This document shows, piece by piece, positions 1 through 5,553 of a DNA stretch of 12,222 nucleotides. The notes beneath the pieces are model-generated. The model searched no databases. It had not been told where the DNA came from and worked only from the letters and a program-made list of their open reading frames with translations. Origin of the DNA: AEGEAN-183 sp964614345 (GTDB lineage: Bacteria > Pseudomonadota > Gammaproteobacteria > Magnimaribacterales > Magnimaribacteraceae); the NCBI GenBank assembly GCA_964614345.1, contig CAZTLP010000034.1, positions 1 through 12,222 on the forward strand, in the 5' to 3' direction. Positions within the stretch are counted from its first letter, which is position 1. Each line of letters opens with the position of its first letter. The translations under genes were made by a program, and so were the position numbers.

Positions 1-989
1 ATTATGGAGATCCTTATTACACCATTGATGGAGTGAGCAGAGGGTACAGTATTTTTTTCAATGAGTCTGATTACGGTCAGTACAATATTGCTGCCTATAC
101 CTCCGACTCTTATGGAGCAGGTATACAATTCGGACTTCCCATAAGTGACATTGAAAGGATAGGGCTAAATTTAAGATATGAAAGCACATCAATTGATGTA
201 GGCTCTATGTCTGCATCTCAAATCTTATCTTTCACTGAGTCGGAAGGAACTGAATTCGAAGCTTTAAAGAGTCAAATCGTTTGGTCTAGAGTTACCCTTA
301 ACAGGGGTCTTTTCCCTACAGCAGGTACATCCCAATCAGTTGGATTTGAATTCGCAGTACCAGGAAGCTCAATCACCTACGCAAGAGCTACTTATAGGAC
401 TAGATACTACAGGCCAATATTCAGTGGAAAATTTATTCTAGGGTTAAGGGGCGAGATCGGAGTTTTAGAACCTTATGGAGATACACAAGTTGCACCTTTT
501 TATGAGCATTTTTACTCAGGAGGAATTACCTCAGTCAGAGGCTTTAAGGCTAACACTTTAGGGCCAAGAGCTACTCAGTCAGAATTTATTCTAGATGCTG
601 AAGGTAACCCTGTTCAAGATGAGACCGGTCAACAAATTTATAACCCATATTACGGCTATAGTCGTAATGATGATAGATCCATCGGAGGAGCCTACCTAAT
701 TGAAGGCGGGTTTGATTTTATTTTTCGTTTACCTTTTCTTGAAGATCAAAGATCAGTTCGTACCTCATTTTTTATTGATACTGGTAATGTTTTTGCACAT
801 GATTGTGGAGCTGAAAGCAATGTAAATTGTAGTGAGTTTGATTTAGGAGAGCTCAGATATTCTTATGGATTAGGTATTACTTGGATTACACAATTAGGAC
901 CCATGTCTTTGGCATTGGCGGCAGTTGGAAATGAAGGTCCTTTGGACAGAACAGAAGGGTTTCAATTTGAAATAGGAACACAATTTTAA
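1..989 (+). CDS. bamA: Outer membrane protein assembly factor BamA, C-terminal beta-barrel (5' partial)
   Basis: BamA is the central Omp85-family subunit of the BAM complex, which folds and inserts beta-barrel proteins into the outer membrane. The first complete codon is at position 3 and reads in frame through YGDPYYTIDGVSRGYS, which matches the early barrel strands of BamA. The N-terminal signal peptide, the POTRA domains and the first strand or two therefore lie left of the window, and about 328 residues are visible. The Omp85 hallmark VRGF motif of loop 6 is encoded at 534-545, in the context GGITSVRGFKANTLGPR. The protein ends FQFEIGTQF, a C-terminal beta-signal with a terminal Phe. The GTG at 33 is an internal valine, not a start. 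Loop 6 has no cysteines, but the next extracellular loop has a pair (codons 804-806 and 828-830). skp follows after 79 bp, the usual neighbour. Family assignment is very secure. Confidence 0.97.
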   Translation, partial: YGDPYYTIDGVSRGYSIFFNESDYGQYNIAAYTSDSYGAGIQFGLPISDIERIGLNLRYESTSIDVGSMSASQILSFTESEGTEFEALKSQIVWSRVTLNRGLFPTAGTSQSVGFEFAVPGSSITYARATYRTRYYRPIFSGKFILGLRGEIGVLEPYGDTQVAPFYEHFYSGGITSVRGFKANTLGPRATQSEFILDAEGNPVQDETGQQIYNPYYGYSRNDDRSIGGAYLIEGGFDFIFRLPFLEDQRSVRTSFFIDTGNVFAHDCGAESNVNCSEFDLGELRYSYGLGITWITQLGPMSLALAAVGNEGPLDRTEGFQFEIGTQF

Positions 990-1021
990 AGATTAACTGG
1001 CTACAGTGGCCCATTAAACGG

Positions 1022-1042
1022 TAAACTGCGCCACAAAGTTTA
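1022..1042 (+). other. Weak inverted repeat in the bamA-skp gap
   Basis: TAAACT (1022-1027) and AGTTTA (1037-1042) form a perfect 6-bp inverted repeat with a 9-nt loop. A competing 5-bp pairing is GTGGC (1006-1010) with GCCAC (1030-1034). No T-run follows, so it does not look like an intrinsic terminator, and read-through into skp is expected. It could be an RNA-processing or attenuation element, or chance in AT-rich DNA. I saw no convincing sigma70 or sigmaE promoter in the 79-bp gap. Confidence 0.25.
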
Positions 1043-1057
1043 GATTTAAAGCCGAAT

Positions 1058-1065
1058 GAGGAGAG
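1058..1065 (+). promoter_or_regulatory. Shine-Dalgarno sequence of skp
   Basis: GAGGAGAG lies a few bases before the ATG at 1069; its GAGGAG core has a 5-nt spacer. It is the only strong purine-rich ribosome binding site before any start in the window. It fixes the skp start and suggests that skp is translated independently, whereas downstream genes probably depend on coupling. Confidence 0.85.
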
Positions 1066-1068
1066 ATT

Positions 1069-1605
1069 ATGAATTTAAATAAATCACTAATAGTATTACT
1101 AGCTTCAATGCTTATTCCTTTTTCAGTTCAAGCTGAAGAAATCGAAGCAGGCTCGATTGCTGTTATAGATGTAGAAGTTGCTATATACGGTACTGAAGCT
1201 TCCAAGCAAGCGTTTGAAGAACTTCAAGCTAGTAAGGAATGGAAAGAAGTTGAAGAAGATCTAAAACTAAAAATTAATGAAGCTAATGAAATACAAGAAA
1301 AACTTCAGAAGGAAGGCCCCACTATGTCTGATGAAGAAAAAGTGGAAGCCCAAAAAAGATTAAATTCTCTCAGCCAAGATGCCAATTTCCTTAATCAGAA
1401 ATTAACGGCAATGAGAAATGAATTAATGCAGCTTATACAAAATGAACAAGCACCAAAATTCCAAAAGGTTGTTTCAGAATTGATGAGAGCAAAAGGAATA
1501 AAGATACTTCTTCATAGACAATCTGTCCTTGGTTTTGATACTGGAGATCCTACTCTTAATTTGACTCCTGAAGTAACTGAATTACTGAATCAGAACGAAG
1601 AGTAA
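1069..1605 (+). CDS. skp: Periplasmic chaperone Skp (OmpH family)
   Basis: Skp is a trimeric, jellyfish-shaped periplasmic chaperone that holds unfolded outer-membrane proteins between the Sec translocon and BAM. The 178-residue product starts with a typical signal peptide: basic MNLNK, a hydrophobic core, and probable cleavage after SVQA (residue 22). A short beta-strand segment (GSIAVIDVEVA) follows. A long charged alpha-helical region rich in E, K, Q and L (about residues 45-140) corresponds to the coiled-coil arms. The tail (KGIKILLHRQSVLGF) returns to the beta-strand body, as expected for OmpH. Length is close to the family norm (E. coli 161). The start is set by the GAGGAG site. By my count the mature part has 31 acidic (25 E, 6 D) and 18 basic (14 K, 4 R) residues, so it is markedly acidic, unlike the basic E. 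coli protein. It sits between bamA and lpxD, the standard position. Confidence 0.93.
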   Translation: MNLNKSLIVLLASMLIPFSVQAEEIEAGSIAVIDVEVAIYGTEASKQAFEELQASKEWKEVEEDLKLKINEANEIQEKLQKEGPTMSDEEKVEAQKRLNSLSQDANFLNQKLTAMRNELMQLIQNEQAPKFQKVVSELMRAKGIKILLHRQSVLGFDTGDPTLNLTPEVTELLNQNEE

Positions 1606-1608
1606 TTC

Positions 1609-1628
1609 TTTTTTGTGTCTTCAAAAAA
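1609..1628 (+). other. Stem-loop straddling the lpxD start codon
   Basis: TTTTTTG (1609-1615) is a perfect complement of CAAAAAA (1622-1628), giving a 7-bp stem with the loop TGTCTT. The G of the lpxD GTG start is the closing base of the 5' arm. Six of the seven pairs are A-U, so it would be weak. An alternative pairing of GAAGA (1597-1601) with TCTTC (1618-1622) is mutually exclusive with it. A regulatory role is unproven. Confidence 0.3.
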
Positions 1629-2619
1629 CAGCATAACTTTAGGTGAGCTTGCAAAACAACTTAATGCAAAGCTAATCGGTGATCCAGAATTTAAAGTTAA
1701 TGGAATAAAAACTCTTAAGGAAGCTAATCAAGATGAGGTTAGTTTTCTTTCAAGAAAACAGTATGCAAAACAGCTTAATTCAACAAAAGCTGGGGCTGTA
1801 ATAATTAGTGATTCAGATAAAGACCTAGGTAAAGGTAATCTTATTGTTGGTAAAGATGCCTATCTTCTTTATGCCAAAGCCACACAAGTTTTTAAAGGTA
1901 TAAATCAAGAACAAGGGCAGCAAGGTATCTCAAAACTAGCTGACATCTCTTCATCGGCTAAAATTAGCCCCAATGCAACAATCGGCTCTTTTTGTAAAAT
2001 TTCGGAAAATGTTGAGATTGGAGACCATGTAATAGTCGGTTCTGGAGTTGTAATAGGTGAGTCAACTTCTATAGGCAATAGGACGGTCATACAAGCTAAT
2101 GTTTCAATCTATCATTCAGTAACAATCGGAGATGATTGCATTATCCATGCTGGCTCAGTAATAGGGTCAGATGGGTTGGGGTTTGCAAGAGATGGAGAGG
2201 ATTGGGAAAAAATAGAACATTTAGGTGAAGTGATCTTAGGCAACAATGTAGAGGTTGGTTCTAATTGTTCTATAGATCGTGGATCTGCAGGCAATACCAT
2301 GCTGGATGATCAAGTGAAACTCGATAACAATGTCCATTTAGCTCACAATGTTCATCTAGGAAGGTCAACAGTAATTGCTGCAAATACAGCCATAGCAGGA
2401 AGTACAACACTTGGAAAAAACTGCACTGTTTCAGGAGTTTGTGGCATCATAGATAATCTTGAAATAACAGACTCTGTACATATAACTGCGGGGTCTCTTG
2501 TAACAAAATCTATAACTGAATCTGGAACTTATACTTCAGGAACACCTCTAATAGAACATAGTTTATGGAAACGTAATGCTGTTGCCTTTAAAAAACTTAA
2601 AGATTTAATCAAGAAATAA
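1615..2619 (+). CDS. lpxD: UDP-3-O-(3-hydroxyacyl)glucosamine N-acyltransferase LpxD
   Basis: LpxD adds the second 3-hydroxyacyl chain, from acyl-ACP, to the 2-amino group of UDP-3-O-acylglucosamine, the third step of lipid A synthesis in the cytoplasm. The 334 residues fit the family (E. coli 341). An N-terminal uridine-binding domain (ITLGELAKQL to about residue 100) is followed by a left-handed beta-helix of hexapeptide repeats (about 105-295) and a short C-terminal helix. The IGSDGLGFA segment (about 183-191) and the IDRG motif match the substrate-binding region. The catalytic His is expected at H244 in LDNNVHLAHNV. The start is GTG at 1615, 9 bp after the skp stop. Reading upstream in frame meets the skp stop first, no closer alternative was found, and no SD is visible, so coupling to skp is likely. 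Confidence 0.96.
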   Translation: MSSKNSITLGELAKQLNAKLIGDPEFKVNGIKTLKEANQDEVSFLSRKQYAKQLNSTKAGAVIISDSDKDLGKGNLIVGKDAYLLYAKATQVFKGINQEQGQQGISKLADISSSAKISPNATIGSFCKISENVEIGDHVIVGSGVVIGESTSIGNRTVIQANVSIYHSVTIGDDCIIHAGSVIGSDGLGFARDGEDWEKIEHLGEVILGNNVEVGSNCSIDRGSAGNTMLDDQVKLDNNVHLAHNVHLGRSTVIAANTAIAGSTTLGKNCTVSGVCGIIDNLEITDSVHITAGSLVTKSITESGTYTSGTPLIEHSLWKRNAVAFKKLKDLIKK

Positions 2620-2622
2620 ATC
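2602..2622 (+). other. Short stem-loop abutting the fabZ start
   Basis: GATTTA (2602-2607) pairs with TAAATC (2617-2622) around a 9-nt loop. The 3' arm contains the lpxD TAA stop and ends one base before the fabZ ATG. The stem is only 6 bp and mostly A-U. Such a match is not rare by chance in DNA of this composition. Confidence 0.2.
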
Positions 2623-3069
2623 ATGGAAAAAATAATAGACATAGAAGAAATACAGCAATATTTACCACATAGATATCCTTTTTTGCTTGTTGATAGAGTG
2701 GTTGAATTAGAGTTAGGAAAGTACATAAAAGCCTATAAGAACGTAACCACATCTGAGCCTTATTTTGAGGGCCACTTTCCTGGAAAACAAGTTATGCCTG
2801 GCGTCTTAATCTTAGAAGCAATGGCACAGGCTTCTGGGATTCTAGGTTTTAAGACAATGGATAAAAAACCAGAGGAAGGTTCAATTTATTATTTTGTAGG
2901 TGCAGACTCACTTCGTTTTAAACAGCCTGCTGTGCCTGGAGATCAGATTATTTTAGAGTCCACTGTAATAACCAACAAAAAGGGAATATGGAAATTTGAC
3001 TGCACAGCTAGTGTGGACGGAGAGGTTATAGGCGAAGCTACTATTCTTTGTGCTGATAGACCTAAATAA
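2623..3069 (+). CDS. fabZ: 3-hydroxyacyl-[acyl-carrier-protein] dehydratase FabZ
   Basis: FabZ dehydrates (3R)-hydroxyacyl-ACP to trans-2-enoyl-ACP in type II fatty-acid synthesis, acting as a cytosolic hot-dog-fold oligomer. The 148 residues match the family (E. coli 151). The N-terminal LPHRYPFLLVDRV is a FabZ signature. The catalytic dyad is visible as H51 in FEGHFPGKQVMPGV and E65 in LILEAMAQ, on the hot-dog central helix. The SLRFKQPAVPGDQI segment is also diagnostic. ATG at 2623 follows the lpxD stop by 3 bp, with no SD. Its position between lpxD and lpxA fits the known competition between FabZ and LpxA/LpxD for 3-hydroxyacyl-ACP, the branch point between phospholipid and lipid A. Confidence 0.97.
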   Translation: MEKIIDIEEIQQYLPHRYPFLLVDRVVELELGKYIKAYKNVTTSEPYFEGHFPGKQVMPGVLILEAMAQASGILGFKTMDKKPEEGSIYYFVGADSLRFKQPAVPGDQIILESTVITNKKGIWKFDCTASVDGEVIGEATILCADRPK

Positions 3070-3073
3070 AAAT

Positions 3074-3844
3074 ATGCATCATCCTACTGCCATAATTGAT
3101 CCGAAAGCAAAATTGGATAAAGATGTGGAGGTTGGTCCTTATTGTGTGATTGGCCCTAATGTGAAAGTAGGTTCAGGTACTGTTTTAGAATCACACGTCA
3201 TACTTAAAGGAAACACCCGAATAGGGAAGAAGAATCATATTTTTCAATTTTCTACAGTAGGTGATGGTAGCCCAGATAAGAAGTACAGAGGAGAGCCCAC
3301 AAGACTTGTTATTGGAGATGAGAACCAGATAAGGGAGGGTGTTACCATCCACAGAGGAACCGTCCAAGAAAAAGGGGTAACAAAGATAGGTAATAGAAAT
3401 CTTCTTCTAGCCTATTCGCATGTAGCTCATGATTGTGAGATAGAAGACGATGTTGTTCTAACTAACCAAGCCGCATTGGCAGGAGCAGTTAAAGTAGGAA
3501 CTGGGGCAATTCTAGCCGGATACGCGATTGTGCATCAATTCTGTTCAGTAGGTGCTTATAGTTTCTGCGCTATGGGCAGTACTGTAAATAAGGATATTCC
3601 AGCATTTGTTAGGGTTAGAGGAAATCCAGCTAAGCCCTATGGGATAAATACTGTTGGCTTAAGGAGAATAGGTTATTCTAAAAGAGCCATAGAGGCATTG
3701 AGATCAGCTTATCGATCGATATACAGAAAAAATCTGACTATTGAAGAAGCTTTAAAAGAATTAAGACCGTCAGCACAGAAACACAAAGAAGTTAAATTAT
3801 TTAGTCAAACTATAAGAAAATCCACACGTGGTATTGTTCGTTGA
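3074..3844 (+). CDS. lpxA: UDP-N-acetylglucosamine O-acyltransferase LpxA
   Basis: LpxA catalyses the first step of lipid A synthesis, transferring a 3-hydroxyacyl chain from ACP to the 3-OH of UDP-GlcNAc. I choose ATG 3074 (MHHPTAIIDP), 4 bp after the fabZ stop, giving 256 residues (E. coli 262). A GTG at 3050 in the same frame would overlap fabZ and add eight residues that do not resemble LpxA. Left-handed beta-helix hexapeptides fill about residues 2-180, followed by a helical C-terminus ending STRGIVR. The catalytic His is H119 (YSHVAHDC; E. coli H125). H116 and H154 (VHQFC) match E. coli H122 and H160. The residue aligned with the E. coli acyl ruler G173 is M167, as reported for the C10-specific Pseudomonas aeruginosa enzyme (M169). 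No SD is visible. The stop overlaps the lpxB start. Confidence 0.96.
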   Translation: MHHPTAIIDPKAKLDKDVEVGPYCVIGPNVKVGSGTVLESHVILKGNTRIGKKNHIFQFSTVGDGSPDKKYRGEPTRLVIGDENQIREGVTIHRGTVQEKGVTKIGNRNLLLAYSHVAHDCEIEDDVVLTNQAALAGAVKVGTGAILAGYAIVHQFCSVGAYSFCAMGSTVNKDIPAFVRVRGNPAKPYGINTVGLRRIGYSKRAIEALRSAYRSIYRKNLTIEEALKELRPSAQKHKEVKLFSQTIRKSTRGIVR

Positions 3845-3861
3845 TGTCCTCCAACATCGAT
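3840..3861 (+). other. Stem-loop enclosing the lpxA stop / lpxB start overlap
   Basis: Positions 3840-3847 (GTTGATGT) pair with 3854-3861 (ACATCGAT): eight consecutive pairs, two of them G-U wobbles, around the 6-nt loop CCTCCA. The core GATGT/ACATC is perfect. The overlapping TGATG stop/start lies wholly in the 5' arm, so folding would hide the lpxB start until a ribosome finishing lpxA opens it. This is visible complementarity; function is inferred. Confidence 0.35.
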
Positions 3862-4989
3862 AACAAAGAAAACAAAGAAATTAAAATAGCTCTTGTAGCC
3901 GGTGAGGAATCTGGAGATCAACTGGGAGCTTCTCTTATCAAAGATCTTAAACGGATTTTTCCTTCATCATCTTTCATTGGTGTAGGGGGAAGAAAAATGC
4001 AAGAAGAGGGATTGAATTCTTTTTTTGAGATGAAAAAAATATCAGTTATGGGAATTCTTGAGCCACTTATGAAAATCTCAGAACTATTAAATTTAAGAAA
4101 AGAACTCAAAGAATATCTTTCAGTAGAAGCGCCAGATATTTTTATTGGTATAGATTCGCCTGATTTTAATCTGTCAATCTCTAAGCATTTAAAGAAGCAA
4201 GAGATAAAAACAGTTCAGTATGTCAGCCCATCTATCTGGGCTTGGAGAAAAGGTAGGATCAAAACTATAGAAAAATCTGTTGATAGAGTTTTAACCTTGT
4301 TTCCTTTTGAACTTCTTGCTTACAGTGAATCCTCAGTAGAGGCTTCTTTTGTTGGCCATCCTTTGGCTCATAAGATCCCAATAGATCTTAATAAAGTAGA
4401 GCTAAGAAATAAAAAATTTCATCTAGACAAAGAAAAAATGATTGCTTTATTACCGGGTAGTAGGAAGTCAGAAGTAAAAATGATAGGGGAGATTTTGCTA
4501 AAAACAGCTAGTTTAATTAAAGACTCAGATGAGGATACTAAGTTTTTTATGCCTTTAGCTGACATAAGACACAAAGAATTGATACCTAATTGGGAGGATT
4601 ATCCTTGGGTAAAATTCTCTGAAAAAAATGCACAAGATGTTCTTTCAGCCTCTCATTTAGGCATAGTAACTTCTGGAACAGCTTCTTTAGAAGCAGCACT
4701 TTTTAAAACACCAGTGATAGTTGTATACAAAACAAGTTGGATCACTTATTTGCTGGTTAAACCTCTCTTAAGGATTAAACAATTTTCTTTACCTAACCTT
4801 TTAGCAGGCAGTGCTATTCTTCCAGAACTTCTTCAGTATGAAGTGACAGATAAAAACCTCTTTAAGGCATACAAAGATCTGAAGAACAATAATAGTAATA
4901 ATCTCCTAGCAGCTTTTGAAAAGATTCATTCAGAACTCAAAGCAGATGGTCCTGATACTGCAGCTAAGGTCATTGCTGATATGATTTGA
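3844..4989 (+). CDS. lpxB: Lipid-A-disaccharide synthase LpxB
   Basis: LpxB is a membrane-associated GT19 glycosyltransferase that joins UDP-2,3-diacylglucosamine and lipid X into the beta-1,6 disaccharide of lipid A. With ATG 3844 it has 381 residues (E. coli 382). Signatures in order: AGEESGD (19-25, usually GEASGD), a VGGRKM segment, SVMGILEPL, the catalytic-region IGIDSPDFN (101-109), YVSPSIWAWRKGR, FVGHPLAH (169-176), LLPGSRKSEV (202-211) and the donor-binding SGTASLEAAL (277-286). A TTG at 3841 is in frame one codon upstream, but the ATG gives the classic TGATG overlap with lpxA (1 bp) and is preferred. No SD is apparent, so translation is probably coupled to lpxA. LpxH is not in the window. 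Confidence 0.96.
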   Translation: MSSNIDNKENKEIKIALVAGEESGDQLGASLIKDLKRIFPSSSFIGVGGRKMQEEGLNSFFEMKKISVMGILEPLMKISELLNLRKELKEYLSVEAPDIFIGIDSPDFNLSISKHLKKQEIKTVQYVSPSIWAWRKGRIKTIEKSVDRVLTLFPFELLAYSESSVEASFVGHPLAHKIPIDLNKVELRNKKFHLDKEKMIALLPGSRKSEVKMIGEILLKTASLIKDSDEDTKFFMPLADIRHKELIPNWEDYPWVKFSEKNAQDVLSASHLGIVTSGTASLEAALFKTPVIVVYKTSWITYLLVKPLLRIKQFSLPNLLAGSAILPELLQYEVTDKNLFKAYKDLKNNNSNNLLAAFEKIHSELKADGPDTAAKVIADMI

Positions 4990-5543
4990 AGTTAATAGCT
5001 GGAGTAGACGAAGCAGGTAGAGGGCCTTTAGCAGGGCCTGTTGTAGCAGCAGCAGTTATATTACCAAGAAACTATTCATTCAATGAATTAGCTGATTCTA
5101 AATCTCTATCAGAAAAACGAAGAAGAGAGTTATGTCTTCTTATAAAGGAGCGAGCCTTGTCTTGGAACATTGCTTTTATTTCATCAAAAAAGATAGATAG
5201 CATAAATATTCTACAAGCTACTCTCTTAGCCATGAAAAAGGCTGTGGAAGGTCTAGAAATAAAGCCAGATAAAGTAGTTATTGATGGTATTAGTCGGCCT
5301 GATTTAGATATACCTTCCACTACAATAATCAAAGGTGATACAAAGCATAAAAGCATAATGGCAGCATCAATCATAGCTAAAGTAAGCAGAGATAAGTTTA
5401 TGAAGAAATTAGATAAAAAATTTCCTCAATATGGATTTTTAAAGCATAAAGGTTACCCAACAAAATTCCATTTCAATGCGCTAGAATTGTATGGACCTTG
5501 TGAGCAACATAGAGCATCATTTAGGCCTTTAAAAGATAAATAA
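4986..5543 (+). CDS. rnhB: Ribonuclease HII
   Basis: RNase HII cleaves RNA in RNA-DNA hybrids and starts removal of single ribonucleotides misincorporated into DNA. The 185 residues are slightly shorter than E. coli RnhB (198), mainly at the N-terminus. The start is TTG at 4986. In this frame the nearest upstream codons run into a TGA at 4977-4979, so no longer product is possible, and MKLIAGVDEAGRG leaves just enough sequence before the active site. The acidic tetrad is complete: D8 and E9 (GVDEAGRG), D100 (VVIDGI) and D118 (KGD). The KHKSIMAASIIAKVSRD and KHKGYPTKFH motifs are also typical. The start overlaps the lpxB stop by 4 bp (TTGA), and no SD is visible, so reinitiation by lpxB-terminating ribosomes is likely. 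Confidence 0.95.
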   Translation: MKLIAGVDEAGRGPLAGPVVAAAVILPRNYSFNELADSKSLSEKRRRELCLLIKERALSWNIAFISSKKIDSINILQATLLAMKKAVEGLEIKPDKVVIDGISRPDLDIPSTTIIKGDTKHKSIMAASIIAKVSRDKFMKKLDKKFPQYGFLKHKGYPTKFHFNALELYGPCEQHRASFRPLKDK

Positions 5544-5553
5544 TTTCGATTAT
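5540..5553 (+). other. Small UUCG-loop hairpin at the rnhB/dnaE junction
   Basis: ATAAT (5540-5544) pairs with ATTAT (5549-5553) around a TTCG tetraloop. The rnhB TAA stop lies in the 5' arm and the first two bases of the dnaE ATG in the 3' arm. All five pairs are A-U and the loop is closed by U-A rather than the stabilising C-G, so strength is doubtful. Confidence 0.2.

Noticed and set aside
975..1003. Possible sigmaE-type promoter before skp (GGAAC at 975-979)
   Set aside because: The -35-like GGAAC is inside the bamA end, and the sequence at the expected spacing (TGGCTA) does not fit the sigmaE -10 element.
3050..3073. Upstream GTG as the lpxA start
   Set aside because: It would add eight residues encoded inside fabZ that do not resemble LpxA. 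The ATG at 3074 begins right at the HPTAI segment shared with E. coli LpxA.
3824..3829. CACGTG palindrome near the lpxA end as an operator
   Set aside because: It is within conserved LpxA coding sequence (STRGIVR), single-copy and only 6 bp.
5072..5374. 100-codon minus-strand frame opposite rnhB
   Set aside because: It lies antisense within a complete, well-conserved RNase HII gene, and its translation has no recognisable features.
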